Source: Pseudomonas sp. GM80
Lineage (GTDB): Bacteria; Pseudomonadota; Gammaproteobacteria; Pseudomonadales; Pseudomonadaceae
Length of the DNA: 33,118 nt
Assembly: GCF_000282515.1 (NCBI RefSeq)
Contig: NZ_AKJD01000086.1
Span: forward strand, 1-33,118
Reading direction: 5' to 3'
Both the position numbers and the translations under genes were made by a program. This document shows positions 8,833 through 17,190 of the stretch, one piece after another. How positions within the stretch are numbered: position 1 is the stretch's first letter; each line of letters opens with the position of its first letter. The notes under the pieces are model-generated. The model had not been told where the DNA came from, made no database searches, and saw nothing but the letters and a program-made list of their open reading frames with translations.

Positions 8833-11800
8833 TCAGCCCTTGGCAACAGGCAACGGCGCAAACAGCGCTTCGATGTCACTCTGCTCCAGCTTCCAGCCAC
8901 CCGTCGTCCCACCTTCAAGCACCGCACCGGCCAACGCTGCTTTCTCCTGCTGCAACGCCTGGATTTTCTCCTCTACCGTGCCGCGAGCGATCAGCTTGTA
9001 AACGAACACCGGATTGTTTTGCCCGATTCGATACGCACGATCCGTCGCCTGATTCTCCACTGCGGGGTTCCACCAAGGGTCGAAGTGGATCACCGTGTCC
9101 GCTGCGGTCAGATTCAAACCAGTACCCCCGGCCTTGAGACTGATCAGAAACAACGGCACCTTGCCGCCCTGAAAATCCTTCACCGGCGTGCGCCGATCCG
9201 TGGTTTCACCGGTCAGCAGCGAATAGGCAATGTCACGTTGCTGCAGTTCTTCCTCGATCAAGGCCAGCATCGAGGTGAACTGCGAGAACAGCAGGATCCT
9301 GCGACCTTCGCCGAGCAGCTCTTCGAGCATCTCCATCAAACTGACCAGTTTGCCACTGCCGGAGCGCAGTGCCTTCGCCGTCAGCGGCATCTTGATCAGA
9401 CGCAAGTCGCAACAAACCTGCCGCAGTTTGAGCAAGGCATCGAGAATGATGATCTGACTGCGCGCCACGCCACTGCGGGCAATTTCGTCACGGACTTTTT
9501 TGTCCATCGCCACGCGAACGGTTTCATAGACATCGCGCTGGCCGTCGCTGAGATCGACCCAATGCACGATTTCGGTTTTCGGCGGCAGTTCGGTGGCGAC
9601 CTGATCCTTTTTGCGGCGCAGTAAAAAGGGTTTGATGCGCGCTGTCAGGTGCTGCATGCGCTGAACATTGCCGTGCTTTTCGATTGGCGTGCGGTAATCG
9701 CGATTGAAGGATTTGCTGTCGCCAAGCCAACCGGGCATGAGGAAATGAAACTGCGACCACAGCTCGCCCAAGTGGTTTTCCAATGGCGTGCCGCTCAGGC
9801 ACAAGCGCTGGCGGGCTTGCAGATCACGCGCGGCTTGCGCCGCTTTGCTGATCGGATTTTTGATGTTCTGCGCTTCGTCGAGAATCAGCACGCTCCACAG
9901 CTGCGGCTGCAGAACCTCGAGATCCCTCGGCAGCAACGCGTAAGTGGTCAGCACCAGATCGTACTCGGCCAGATTAGCGAAATCCTTTTGCCGCCCAGTG
10001 CCGTGCAGCGCTAATACTCTCAACTGCGGGGTGAAACGCTCGGCCTCGTCGAGCCAGTTGGGAATCAGGCTGGTCGGCATCACCGCAAGAGCCGGGCAAT
10101 CAAGGCGACCGGCGTGTTTTTCCGTAAGCAGATGCGCCAGGGTTTGCAGGGTTTTGCCCAGCCCCATGTCATCGCCCAGAATGCCGCCGACCTCAAGCTC
10201 GCGCAGGGTCTGCATCCAGTTCAGGCCTTCGAGCTGATACGGGCGCAATTGCGCGTTAAGACCGGCCGGCGCAACGACGTGGGTGTGACTGGAATTCTGC
10301 AATCGCTTGGCGAAGGTGCGCAGCCGCTCGCCCCCCTGCCAATCCAGCGGCACGCCATCGAGCATACTCAAGCGCGCGGCGTCCGGGACACTCAAGCGCA
10401 GTGCATCGCCCTGATGACCGCCCAAGTACAACTCGCCCAGCGTGGCCATCAGCGGCTTGACCCGACTCAGCGGCAGCGCGACCTTGGCGCCCGAAGAGTC
10501 ACCAAAACCGCTGGGTTTCAGTTCGATCAGGAGTTTTTCGTCATCGCTGCGTTGTGCCAGATTGACCGGGTCAAGCAAGCGCGGCTGGGTGCGCAACAAG
10601 TGCAGAAGGATTGGTAGCAAACTATATCGCTGGCCATTGACGACGATACCCAACTGCAAGTCAAACCACTGATGCCCAGCCTCTTCTTCGACCTCGGCGT
10701 ACCAATGCTCAACCGGTTGCACATTGAAATGAAAGCCGGGACTCATCTCCACTTCCCAGTTCGAGGCGCGCAACGTGGCAAGCCCTTCGTGCATAAACCC
10801 GAGCCAGGCGGAATCATCCGGCAACGTGAACATCTCGCCGGGACGATCCAGCGAGCTCTTGCGCGTGGCTTTTTTGAAACCGAGCTTTTGCAGGATCTGG
10901 CGCAGTTTCTTTTCCATCGCAGGCTGGCGTTGAATGCGCTGGGTTTCGGTACCGTTGAGGATCATTACTTCCGGGTTGCGATCCACCGTCGGCTGGCCGT
11001 TGTAGGTAAACACCAGGGCAGCGCGGTGCTCCAGAACGTATTCCCAGCGCGAGCGCTCCCGACCGCTGACGAGAGTCAGTTGTGGCTGCGGTAGTACGTC
11101 GTCGATGATTCGTTCGGTCAGTTGGTGTGGCGGCGGGATTCTCGTCGCGGCGCTCATGCGATGGCTGAACTGCATGGCCTGACGCGCCGGAATGTCCGGC
11201 GCCAGAGTCAAATGGCTGGCCAGTTTTTCTTCCAGCTCATTGAACAGAGGGCCAATCTGCCGCTGTTCACGATCCAGGTAATAAAGCGGCTCCAGCGCCA
11301 GCACAGTTTCCTGCGCAGCCTCGGCACTGCTCCACTGCGCGCGGAAACCGCCGTCGGCCTGCTCGGCCCAGGCGAACTGACCGATGCGCTTCGCGCCCGG
11401 CACCAACGGTCGCAGATCCTCGAAATCGAGGAACAGCCGCGAGGTGCGCAGGAGCATTTCCAGCAGTTCGGCGCCGCTGCTGCCTTCCAGCGGATAGCCG
11501 CTGTAATAGGCGTGGTGAGAGTGCATGGCAACCAGCAGCCTGGCGACGCGCAGATCCAGCTCGGACAGGTAGCCGGGTTGACGCATGAGCATTTCCGCCA
11601 GCGAATACATCGGTTTGACTTCGCGTAACTCGCCGCTCTTGAGCTGGGAGACCTTGAAAATATCGAGCAGCCACTTGCCGCTGACTGACGTTGGCTTGAC
11701 CTTGTAAAACAGGCGCGTGCCTGCGGTTTGCGCGCCTTCTACTGCGGGCTTGGCCGGCACCGGAATTGTCGAAAGCCAATGTTCCAGCGCCCGACCCAGC

Positions 11801-12126
11801 GGGATCTGTGCATCACTTTCAGACGCACTATGATCACTGCCCTGCAGGTGATAAAGCACCGCAGCGCAATGCTTGCAGTCGATAGCGACAGGACAGGTGC
11901 ACAGGCAACGCAAATAGACGGAACCTAGCCGATCTTCAGACAGGTAAATGATTTGTTCATACGCCTGATCTTGCGAACCGACGCAAAACGCCTCGATCTT
12001 TCTGCCATCGATCTCGATGATCTCTACCCGGTCCTCGGCGGCATAAGCCCGAGCCTTGGCCAGCGCGGTGCTAGTGAATTCCTGAGTCCAGGCCAATGAC
12101 TTGAGCTGTTCGATGAAAATGCTCAT
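8833..12126 (-). CDS. SWIM zinc-finger SNF2-family helicase (long paralog)
   Basis: SNF2-type ATPase of 1097 residues, paralogous to the gene at 5994–8684. The SWIM finger reads CTCP then CKHC (Cys76, Cys78, Cys84, His86). The motor has DMGLGKT at 653–659, DEAQ at 750–753 and QATDRAYRIGQ near the end. Residues of about 110–320 have no counterpart in the short paralog. They precede a middle region shared by both (LEHRAAL, then IVVNGQRYSLLPILL). The ATG follows AAGGG, which overlaps the end of the upstream mtiP gene; the gap is nine bases, so this is probably the last gene of a nagZ–mtiP–SNF2 transcript. The nucleic-acid target is not evident from sequence. Membership of the SNF2/RapA class is certain; a specific role is not. 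Confidence 0.9.
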   Translation of the reverse strand: MSIFIEQLKSLAWTQEFTSTALAKARAYAAEDRVEIIEIDGRKIEAFCVGSQDQAYEQIIYLSEDRLGSVYLRCLCTCPVAIDCKHCAAVLYHLQGSDHSASESDAQIPLGRALEHWLSTIPVPAKPAVEGAQTAGTRLFYKVKPTSVSGKWLLDIFKVSQLKSGELREVKPMYSLAEMLMRQPGYLSELDLRVARLLVAMHSHHAYYSGYPLEGSSGAELLEMLLRTSRLFLDFEDLRPLVPGAKRIGQFAWAEQADGGFRAQWSSAEAAQETVLALEPLYYLDREQRQIGPLFNELEEKLASHLTLAPDIPARQAMQFSHRMSAATRIPPPHQLTERIIDDVLPQPQLTLVSGRERSRWEYVLEHRAALVFTYNGQPTVDRNPEVMILNGTETQRIQRQPAMEKKLRQILQKLGFKKATRKSSLDRPGEMFTLPDDSAWLGFMHEGLATLRASNWEVEMSPGFHFNVQPVEHWYAEVEEEAGHQWFDLQLGIVVNGQRYSLLPILLHLLRTQPRLLDPVNLAQRSDDEKLLIELKPSGFGDSSGAKVALPLSRVKPLMATLGELYLGGHQGDALRLSVPDAARLSMLDGVPLDWQGGERLRTFAKRLQNSSHTHVVAPAGLNAQLRPYQLEGLNWMQTLRELEVGGILGDDMGLGKTLQTLAHLLTEKHAGRLDCPALAVMPTSLIPNWLDEAERFTPQLRVLALHGTGRQKDFANLAEYDLVLTTYALLPRDLEVLQPQLWSVLILDEAQNIKNPISKAAQAARDLQARQRLCLSGTPLENHLGELWSQFHFLMPGWLGDSKSFNRDYRTPIEKHGNVQRMQHLTARIKPFLLRRKKDQVATELPPKTEIVHWVDLSDGQRDVYETVRVAMDKKVRDEIARSGVARSQIIILDALLKLRQVCCDLRLIKMPLTAKALRSGSGKLVSLMEMLEELLGEGRRILLFSQFTSMLALIEEELQQRDIAYSLLTGETTDRRTPVKDFQGGKVPLFLISLKAGGTGLNLTAADTVIHFDPWWNPAVENQATDRAYRIGQNNPVFVYKLIARGTVEEKIQALQQEKAALAGAVLEGGTTGGWKLEQSDIEALFAPLPVAKG

Positions 12127-12135
12127 TGGCGGCCC

Positions 12136-12885
<750 letters not shown>

Positions 12886-13896
12886 TTAATCGATCAGTTG
12901 AGCGTCTTTGAGCGCGCCGATAGCGGTGAGCCAGCGCGGATCCTGGCGATATTCGGTGCTGGCAATGGCCTGACCGCGCATGCGCGCAATTCGGGCGGAG
13001 GGCTTGACCTTCATCCGTTGCGCGGCGCTGAGGGCTAGTTCGGCAGCGGCGCGGTCGTTGCACACCAGGCCCATGTCGCAACCGGCAGTCAGTGCAGCTT
13101 CGATGCGACTGGCGGCGTCGCCGACCACATGGGCGCCGGCCATCGACAGGTCATCGCTGAAGATCACGCCATCGAACTGCAATTCGCCGCGCAGGATGTC
13201 CTGCAACCAGCGCCGGGAGAAACCGGCGGGCTGCGAATCAACCTGCGGATAGATGACGTGCGCCGGCATGATCGCGGCCAGTTGTTTACTGAGTTTGGCG
13301 AACGGCACGAGGTCGTTGGCACGGATCTCGTCGAGGCTGCGCTCGTCATTCGGGATCGCCACGTGCGAATCGGCTTCAGCCCAGCCGTGACCGGGGAAAT
13401 GCTTGCCGGTGGCGGCCATGCCGGCGCTGTTCATGCCCCGGATAAAGGCTCCCGCGAGCAGTGCGGCACGCTCTGGATCACCTTCAAATGAACGGGTGCC
13501 CACCACGGCGCTGCGCTGGTAGTCCAGGTCAAGCACCGGGGCGAAACTCAGGTCGAGACCGACCGCCAGCACTTCAGTGGCCATGATCCAGCCGCACTGC
13601 TCGGCGAGGTATTCGGCATTTGGGTTGTCGGCGATAGCGCGCATCGCCGGCAGGCGTACGAAGCCTTGGCGCAAGCGCTGCACGCGACCGCCCTCTTGAT
13701 CCACCGCCAGCAGCAGGTCTGGGCGAATCGCGCGGATCGCCGCGCTGAGTTCACGCACCTGACGCGGATGTTCGATATTGCGCGCGAAAATGATCAGGCC
13801 GCCCACCTCGGGCTGACGCAATAATTGGCGATCTTCAGCCGTCAGCCAGGTACCGGCGACGTCCACCATCAACGAGCCTTGCAGGCCAGCAGTCAT
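12886..13896 (-). CDS. nagZ: Beta-N-acetylhexosaminidase NagZ
   Basis: Cytosolic glycoside hydrolase family 3 enzyme, 336 residues, that removes GlcNAc from GlcNAc-1,6-anhydroMurNAc peptides during peptidoglycan recycling. Its products are signals for AmpR-controlled AmpC beta-lactamase in pseudomonads. Motifs seen: AVDQEGGRVQR near 64–74, KHFPGHG at 165–171, the mobile-loop Asp176–His178 pair, and nucleophile Asp248 in FSDDLSMAG. The ATG at 13896 follows AAGGA. A structured leader with a possible terminator and a short reading frame lies just upstream (see 13893–14006). mtiP starts 12 bases downstream. Confidence 0.97.
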   Translation of the reverse strand: MTAGLQGSLMVDVAGTWLTAEDRQLLRQPEVGGLIIFARNIEHPRQVRELSAAIRAIRPDLLLAVDQEGGRVQRLRQGFVRLPAMRAIADNPNAEYLAEQCGWIMATEVLAVGLDLSFAPVLDLDYQRSAVVGTRSFEGDPERAALLAGAFIRGMNSAGMAATGKHFPGHGWAEADSHVAIPNDERSLDEIRANDLVPFAKLSKQLAAIMPAHVIYPQVDSQPAGFSRRWLQDILRGELQFDGVIFSDDLSMAGAHVVGDAASRIEAALTAGCDMGLVCNDRAAAELALSAAQRMKVKPSARIARMRGQAIASTEYRQDPRWLTAIGALKDAQLID

Positions 13897-14006
13897 AGAG
13901 ATTCCTTGAAAACGAAAAACCCGATCCGCAGCAAATCGCTACCGTGAGCAAGGCTCGGCAGGTCGGCAATTTCTATCGAGATCGGGTTCACAACGAGAGT
14001 CGGCAT
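13893..14006 (-). CDS. Possible 37-codon leader frame overlapping nagZ
   Basis: An ATG at 14006 opens 37 codons (first residues MPTLVVNPISIEIADLPSL). The frame ends in TGA overlapping the nagZ start as ATGA, a form typical of translational coupling. There is no good Shine-Dalgarno before the ATG, and the composition gives no family match I recognise. The frame runs across the long-range stem and T tract described at 13913–13988. It may be a leader peptide, or chance in the psrA–nagZ gap. Confidence 0.22.
   Translation of the reverse strand: MPTLVVNPISIEIADLPSLAHGSDLLRIGFFVFKESL
13913..13988 (-). terminator. Branched terminator or attenuator upstream of nagZ
   Basis: On the minus strand AACCCGATC (13988–13980) pairs with GATCGGGTT (13926–13918), followed by further T residues down to 13913. 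The 53-base interior holds a second small hairpin (GAGC-CTT-GCTC). The T tract ends about 16 bases before the nagZ ATG and close to its AAGGA. It may simply end psrA, or it may be an attenuator in the nagZ leader. Confidence 0.5.
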
Positions 14007-14054
14007 GGGCGGCTAGCTTAGCGGATACAAGCTGCCGCGCCCACCCGTGTACGG

Positions 14055-14762
14055 TTAAACCTTGGCGGCAACCGGTGTCGATTTGCTACGCGGGCGCAAC
14101 TGCGCCGTCGCCATCGCCGCGTCAGTAACGCCGGTTTCGGCGCGCATGCCTGCGGCGAGGAACGGCACCATCAGGCGCATGACTTGTTCGATGGAGGTGT
14201 TGACGCCGAAATCGGTCTCGGCAATCGCGCGCAATGCCTTGATGCCGGACATGCTGAACGCGGCAGCACCGAGCATGAAGTGCACGCGCCAGAACAACTC
14301 GATCGGCGGAATCCGTGGCGCTGCTTCGTTGACCAGCAGCATGTAGCGACGGAACACCTTGCCGTACATGTCTTCCAGATACCGGCGCAAGTGGCCCTGA
14401 CTCTGGCTGAACGCGAGGCCGAGCAGACGCATGAAGATCGACAGATCGTTGCCGCTGCGTGGCTGCACCACGAGCGCTTGCTCGACGAGGATTTCCAGCA
14501 GTTCTTCCAGGGTCGGCTTGTTTTCAGGCTTGGCCTGACGGCGCTCCAGCTCTTTATCGAGGCTGATGCAGAACGGCCCGAGGAAGCGTGAGAACACTGC
14601 CTGAATAAGGGCTTTCTTCGAGCCGAAGTGATAGTTCACTGCTGCCAGGTTGACGCCAGCCTTGCTGGTGATCAAACGCAATGAGGTTTCAGCGAAACCT
14701 TTCTCCGCGAACAACTGCTCGGCAGCATCAAGAATGCGTTCAACGGTTTCCGACTGGGCCAT
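14055..14762 (-). CDS. psrA: TetR-family regulator PsrA
   Basis: Fatty-acid-responsive TetR regulator, 235 residues. In P. aeruginosa and P. putida PsrA represses its own gene and the fadBA beta-oxidation genes, releases DNA on binding long-chain acyl ligands, and activates rpoS. The N-terminal helix-turn-helix covers about residues 8–55 (ETVERILDAAEQLFAEKGF, then VNLAAVNYHFGSKKALI). The rest is an all-helical ligand and dimer domain. The start at 14762 has GGAG six bases upstream and begins MAQSETVERI as in P. aeruginosa; a TTG six codons earlier is rejected because it lies inside an operator. The gene is divergent from lexA. Two fused PsrA boxes cover its -10 region, indicating autorepression. 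Confidence 0.95.
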   Translation of the reverse strand: MAQSETVERILDAAEQLFAEKGFAETSLRLITSKAGVNLAAVNYHFGSKKALIQAVFSRFLGPFCISLDKELERRQAKPENKPTLEELLEILVEQALVVQPRSGNDLSIFMRLLGLAFSQSQGHLRRYLEDMYGKVFRRYMLLVNEAAPRIPPIELFWRVHFMLGAAAFSMSGIKALRAIAETDFGVNTSIEQVMRLMVPFLAAGMRAETGVTDAAMATAQLRPRSKSTPVAAKV

Positions 14763-14777
14763 GGCTACTCCGCCTGA

Positions 14778-14804
14778 CAAACACTTGTTTGAAACATACG
14801 TTTC
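14778..14804. promoter_or_regulatory. Double PsrA operator at psrA
   Basis: Two copies of the published PsrA box, (G/C)AAAC-N4-GTTT(G/C), lie end to end and share the base at 14791: CAAACACTTGTTTG at 14778–14791 and GAAACATACGTTTC at 14791–14804. Both are perfect palindromic matches. They cover the psrA -10 element and the likely start site, so binding should block psrA transcription. Confidence 0.9.
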
Positions 14805-14821
14805 AGCCTGTGCGTTGTCAA
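14793..14821 (-). promoter_or_regulatory. Promoter of psrA
   Basis: On the minus strand TTGACA (14821–14816), a 17-base spacer and TATGTT (14798–14793). The -10 lies inside the second PsrA box. Confidence 0.75.
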
Positions 14822-14929
14822 GCCTGCCGGTTCGTTTTGGGAATGGTCGGTCAGCTATTTAACCACACATGCCCGCCGCATTAATAAGCACACCTGCCGA
14901 CCGTCTGGCGGCGTGCAAAAAAACGGGCA

Positions 14930-14957
14930 TTGCCAAGACCGCTTCACTGTATATAAT
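14930..14957 (+). promoter_or_regulatory. Promoter of lexA
   Basis: TTGCCA at 14930–14935 and a perfect TATAAT at 14952–14957, spaced by 16 bases. The -10 overlaps the first SOS box, so LexA should compete directly with RNA polymerase. Confidence 0.8.
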
Positions 14958-14981
14958 CCCAGTCACTGTATAAAAAGACAG
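14947..14981. promoter_or_regulatory. Two LexA (SOS) boxes at lexA
   Basis: The box at 14966–14981 is a perfect CTGT-N8-ACAG. The box at 14947–14962 is CTGT-N8-CCAG, with one mismatch. They are 19 bases apart from start to start, similar to the paired boxes of E. coli lexA. They cover the -10 and the first transcribed bases, giving LexA autorepression and SOS control of lexA–sulA. Confidence 0.9.
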
Positions 14982-14991
14982 AGCGATCAAT

Positions 14992-15600
14992 ATGCTAAAG
15001 CTGACGCCACGCCAAGCCGAGATTCTGGCCTTTATCAAACGTTGCCTCGAAGACAACGGCTACCCGCCGACCCGCGCGGAAATCGCTCAGGAACTGGGCT
15101 TCAAGTCGCCGAACGCGGCCGAAGAACACCTCAAGGCATTGGCTCGCAAGGGTGCCATCGAGATGACTCCAGGTGCCTCTCGCGGCATTCGCATCCCTGG
15201 CTTTGAAGCCAAGGCTGATGACTCCACCCTGCCGATCATCGGCCGTGTGGCTGCCGGTGCACCGATTCTCGCCCAGCAGCACATCGAAGAATCCTGCAAC
15301 ATCAATCCAACCTTCTTCCACCCTCGTGCCGACTACCTGTTGCGCGTGCACGGCATGAGCATGAAGGACATCGGCATTTTCGATGGCGACCTTCTTGCCG
15401 TCCACACCACCCGCGAAGCGCGAAATGGTCAGGTTGTCGTTGCACGTATCGGCGACGAAGTGACCGTCAAACGCTTCAAGCGCGAAGGCAGCAAGGTCTG
15501 GCTGATGGCCGAAAACCCTGAGTTCGCCCCTATCGAAGTCGACCTGAAAGATCAGGAACTGGTGATCGAAGGCTTGAGTGTCGGCGTTATCCGCCGCTAA
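14992..15600 (+). CDS. lexA: SOS repressor LexA
   Basis: Transcriptional repressor of the SOS regulon, 202 residues. The N-terminal winged helix (residues 1–70; [22 protein letters not shown] is the recognition region) binds CTGT-N8-ACAG boxes. The C-terminal S24 peptidase domain has the self-cleavage site Ala88–Gly89 (VAAGAP), nucleophile Ser123 (HGMSM) and base Lys160, each offset by four from E. coli. RecA filaments trigger cleavage after DNA damage. The Shine-Dalgarno is weak. Two SOS boxes precede the gene, and sulA follows 10 bases after the stop, forming an SOS operon. Confidence 0.98.
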   Translation: MLKLTPRQAEILAFIKRCLEDNGYPPTRAEIAQELGFKSPNAAEEHLKALARKGAIEMTPGASRGIRIPGFEAKADDSTLPIIGRVAAGAPILAQQHIEESCNINPTFFHPRADYLLRVHGMSMKDIGIFDGDLLAVHTTREARNGQVVVARIGDEVTVKRFKREGSKVWLMAENPEFAPIEVDLKDQELVIEGLSVGVIRR

Positions 15601-15610
15601 AGGAGGCTCT

Positions 15611-16084
15611 ATGCAGTTCCCACACACACCTCAGCAAACACAACTGCCTTTATTCGAAGCGTTTCTGGCACAACCGATGGCGCCAACCCTCAAAGAAGTG
15701 GTCGAGCGCCCGTGGACTGCCGAACCTGAAGTATTCAGTGAGCTGTCACTGCGTGGTGCGGCGGGGAACTGCCTGAACCTGCTTGCCCCGATCCTTCGCG
15801 AACTGAGCGAGGACCAGGATGCTCGCTGGCTGACGCTGATTGCGCCACCGGCCAGCTTGACTCAAACCTGGTTGCGCGATGCTGGCCTGAACCGCGAGCG
15901 CATCTTGCTGTTGCACCCGCGCGGCACTCAAAGCGCTCAACAACTGGCGTGCGAGGCATTACGCCTGGGCCGCAGCCACACGGTGGTGACCTGGCTCAAC
16001 CCGCTGAACGCAGGTTCACGGCAACAGCTGATCAGCGCTGCACGCACGGGCGACGCTCAGAGCCTGAACATTCGATTGGGTTGA
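15611..16084 (+). CDS. sulA: SOS cell division inhibitor SulA
   Basis: A 157-residue protein of the SulA family. It binds FtsZ in the cytoplasm and blocks septation while DNA is repaired; it is normally removed by Lon. An exact AGGAGG at 15601–15606 sets the start at 15611 (MQFPHTPQQTQLPLFEAF). A core typical of Pseudomonas SulA is present (FSELSLRGAAGNCLNLLAP, then WLTLIAPPASLTQTWLR), and it ends in SLNIRLG. It lies 10 bases after lexA and has no SOS box of its own that I can see, so it depends on the lexA promoter. Confidence 0.93.
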   Translation: MQFPHTPQQTQLPLFEAFLAQPMAPTLKEVVERPWTAEPEVFSELSLRGAAGNCLNLLAPILRELSEDQDARWLTLIAPPASLTQTWLRDAGLNRERILLLHPRGTQSAQQLACEALRLGRSHTVVTWLNPLNAGSRQQLISAARTGDAQSLNIRLG

Positions 16085-16116
16085 TTGACGAGTAACGTGC
16101 GCTGTGTGAAGCGCAG

Positions 16117-16140
16117 GGCTTCTCCAGGGACAGAGAAGCC
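16117..16140. terminator. Hairpin after sulA, no T tract
   Basis: GGCTTCTC (16117–16124) pairs with GAGAAGCC (16133–16140) across an eight-base loop, 33 bases after the sulA stop. There is no T run on either strand, so it is at best a weak or Rho-assisted terminator or a 3' stabiliser of the lexA–sulA message. Confidence 0.4.
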
Positions 16141-16181
16141 GATCTGAAGCGGTAACGATAAAAACGAAATGCAGGCGGGGA

Positions 16182-16415
16182 TCAGTGAAGAACCCGCGGC
16201 CCCTCTTCCTTATCAAACTCACCTTCGATCATCCGGCCTGCCATCTGCACGCCGACGCTCAACATCGCCTTGGCGATTTCCACATGCTGACCTTGAAGGA
16301 AAGTCTTGGCATCCTCGGAGAAATCCAGAGTCACCAAAGAACCTTCGTCCTCAGCCCTGCGCAGTTCGATTCGGCCGTCTGGTAACTCGACAATTTCTAG
16401 AAAGGACGTTGGCAT
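16182..16415 (-). CDS. Small conserved protein of unknown function
   Basis: A 77-residue acidic, soluble protein (MPTSFLEIVELPDGRIELRR, then a helical FSEDAKTFLQGQHVEIAKAM region). There is no signal peptide, membrane segment or metal motif. A gene of this size occupies the same place after sulA in P. aeruginosa (PA3009, from memory), so it is probably a genuine Pseudomonas family. GGAG lies 11 bases before the ATG, and a TATAAT (minus strand, 16449–16444) lies just upstream, so it is likely transcribed alone. I cannot assign a function. Confidence 0.8.
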   Translation of the reverse strand: MPTSFLEIVELPDGRIELRRAEDEGSLVTLDFSEDAKTFLQGQHVEIAKAMLSVGVQMAGRMIEGEFDKEEGPRVLH

Positions 16416-16443
16416 ATAGGTCTGTTCTCCACGAAAGGCAGGG

Positions 16444-16449
16444 ATTATA
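16444..16449 (-). promoter_or_regulatory. -10 element of the 77-residue gene
   Basis: A perfect TATAAT on the minus strand lies 28 bases before the ATG. No good -35 is seen at 17 bases (GAGCGA), so it may need an activator or the extended upstream sequence. Confidence 0.4.
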
Positions 16450-16521
16450 TAGACATCATTCAGGCTTCGCTCGGGATCTTGACCAGCAGCATGTTTCAGA
16501 TTGCCACCGTGTCAATCATCC

Positions 16522-17046
16522 TCAGCACTCGTTCAGCCCCTCACGAAAACGCAGCGCCAGGCCTTTGAGGTTCTGCCGCCAGCTCTCCAACTCCTCTCGG
16601 CTCAGCTCATCTGGCGCCTCTTCCTCGTCCAGATTAATCGCCTGAATCAGTGGCTGTGTCACATCGCCCTTGGCCTTGTGCGGCACCCGCGGTGGTTGAA
16701 ACAGCGCTGAATGTGCAGCCAGCAGTTTTGCCAGCCAGGTTTCCGAGTTACCCGCCAGTTCAATCATTTCGGCCAGCTCGGGAATCGCAATCGACTCCAG
16801 CACTTCGCGCGCCAGCAACGCCTCAGCCCGGGGCGCGCTGGCTTGGGGCAGACGATAGAAGCCCGCGATCTCATGGCAAAGCCCCAACAGAGCGCCGTAG
16901 AGGTGAAACAACGCCGATTCACGACCGGCCTGAATCAGCGCCAGGGAATTCATCGCCCGCCCCTCTTCAGCACGAGCCAGGGCTTCCAGCGACAGGCCGG
17001 CGAAATAGATCTTCTGATTGGTACGGGTATAGAGTTCGTGAGCCAT
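16522..17046 (-). CDS. DUF6586-type conserved protein
   Basis: A 174-residue soluble, mostly helical protein of unknown function (MAHELYTRTNQKIYFAGLSLEAL at the start, then ALFHLYGALLGLCHEIAGFY). The ATG at 17046 has GGAG nine bases upstream; an in-frame GTG at 17061 has none. The same gene lies between the sulA region and topA in other pseudomonads (PA3010, from memory). The C-terminal third is acidic (NLDEEEAPDELSREELE) and likely forms a helix. It has its own transcription unit after the topA terminator. No catalytic motif can be pointed out. Confidence 0.85.
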   Translation of the reverse strand: MAHELYTRTNQKIYFAGLSLEALARAEEGRAMNSLALIQAGRESALFHLYGALLGLCHEIAGFYRLPQASAPRAEALLAREVLESIAIPELAEMIELAGNSETWLAKLLAAHSALFQPPRVPHKAKGDVTQPLIQAINLDEEEAPDELSREELESWRQNLKGLALRFREGLNEC

Positions 17047-17131
17047 GACGGCGCTCTCCACAACGAAATAATTGCTTCACACAGGCCGGACAGTGTCGTG
17101 GATCAGCCGATCCCACCGCAAGCAGAAAACC

Positions 17132-17173
17132 AAAAGGCCGCATGAAAACCCGAGGGTTCGCATGCGGCCTTTT
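17132..17173. terminator. Strong intrinsic terminator of topA
   Basis: A perfect 13-bp stem (AAAAGGCCGCATG at 17132–17144, complement at 17161–17173) with a 16-base loop. In the topA direction the stem ends in TTTT. It begins 17 bases past the topA stop. Confidence 0.9.
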
Positions 17174-17190
17174 CAGTGCCGGACTAACGC

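Noticed and set aside
15601..16084. A separate SOS box in front of sulA
   Set aside because: Only ten bases separate it from lexA, with no CTGT-N8-ACAG nearby; the two boxes at lexA suffice for the operon.
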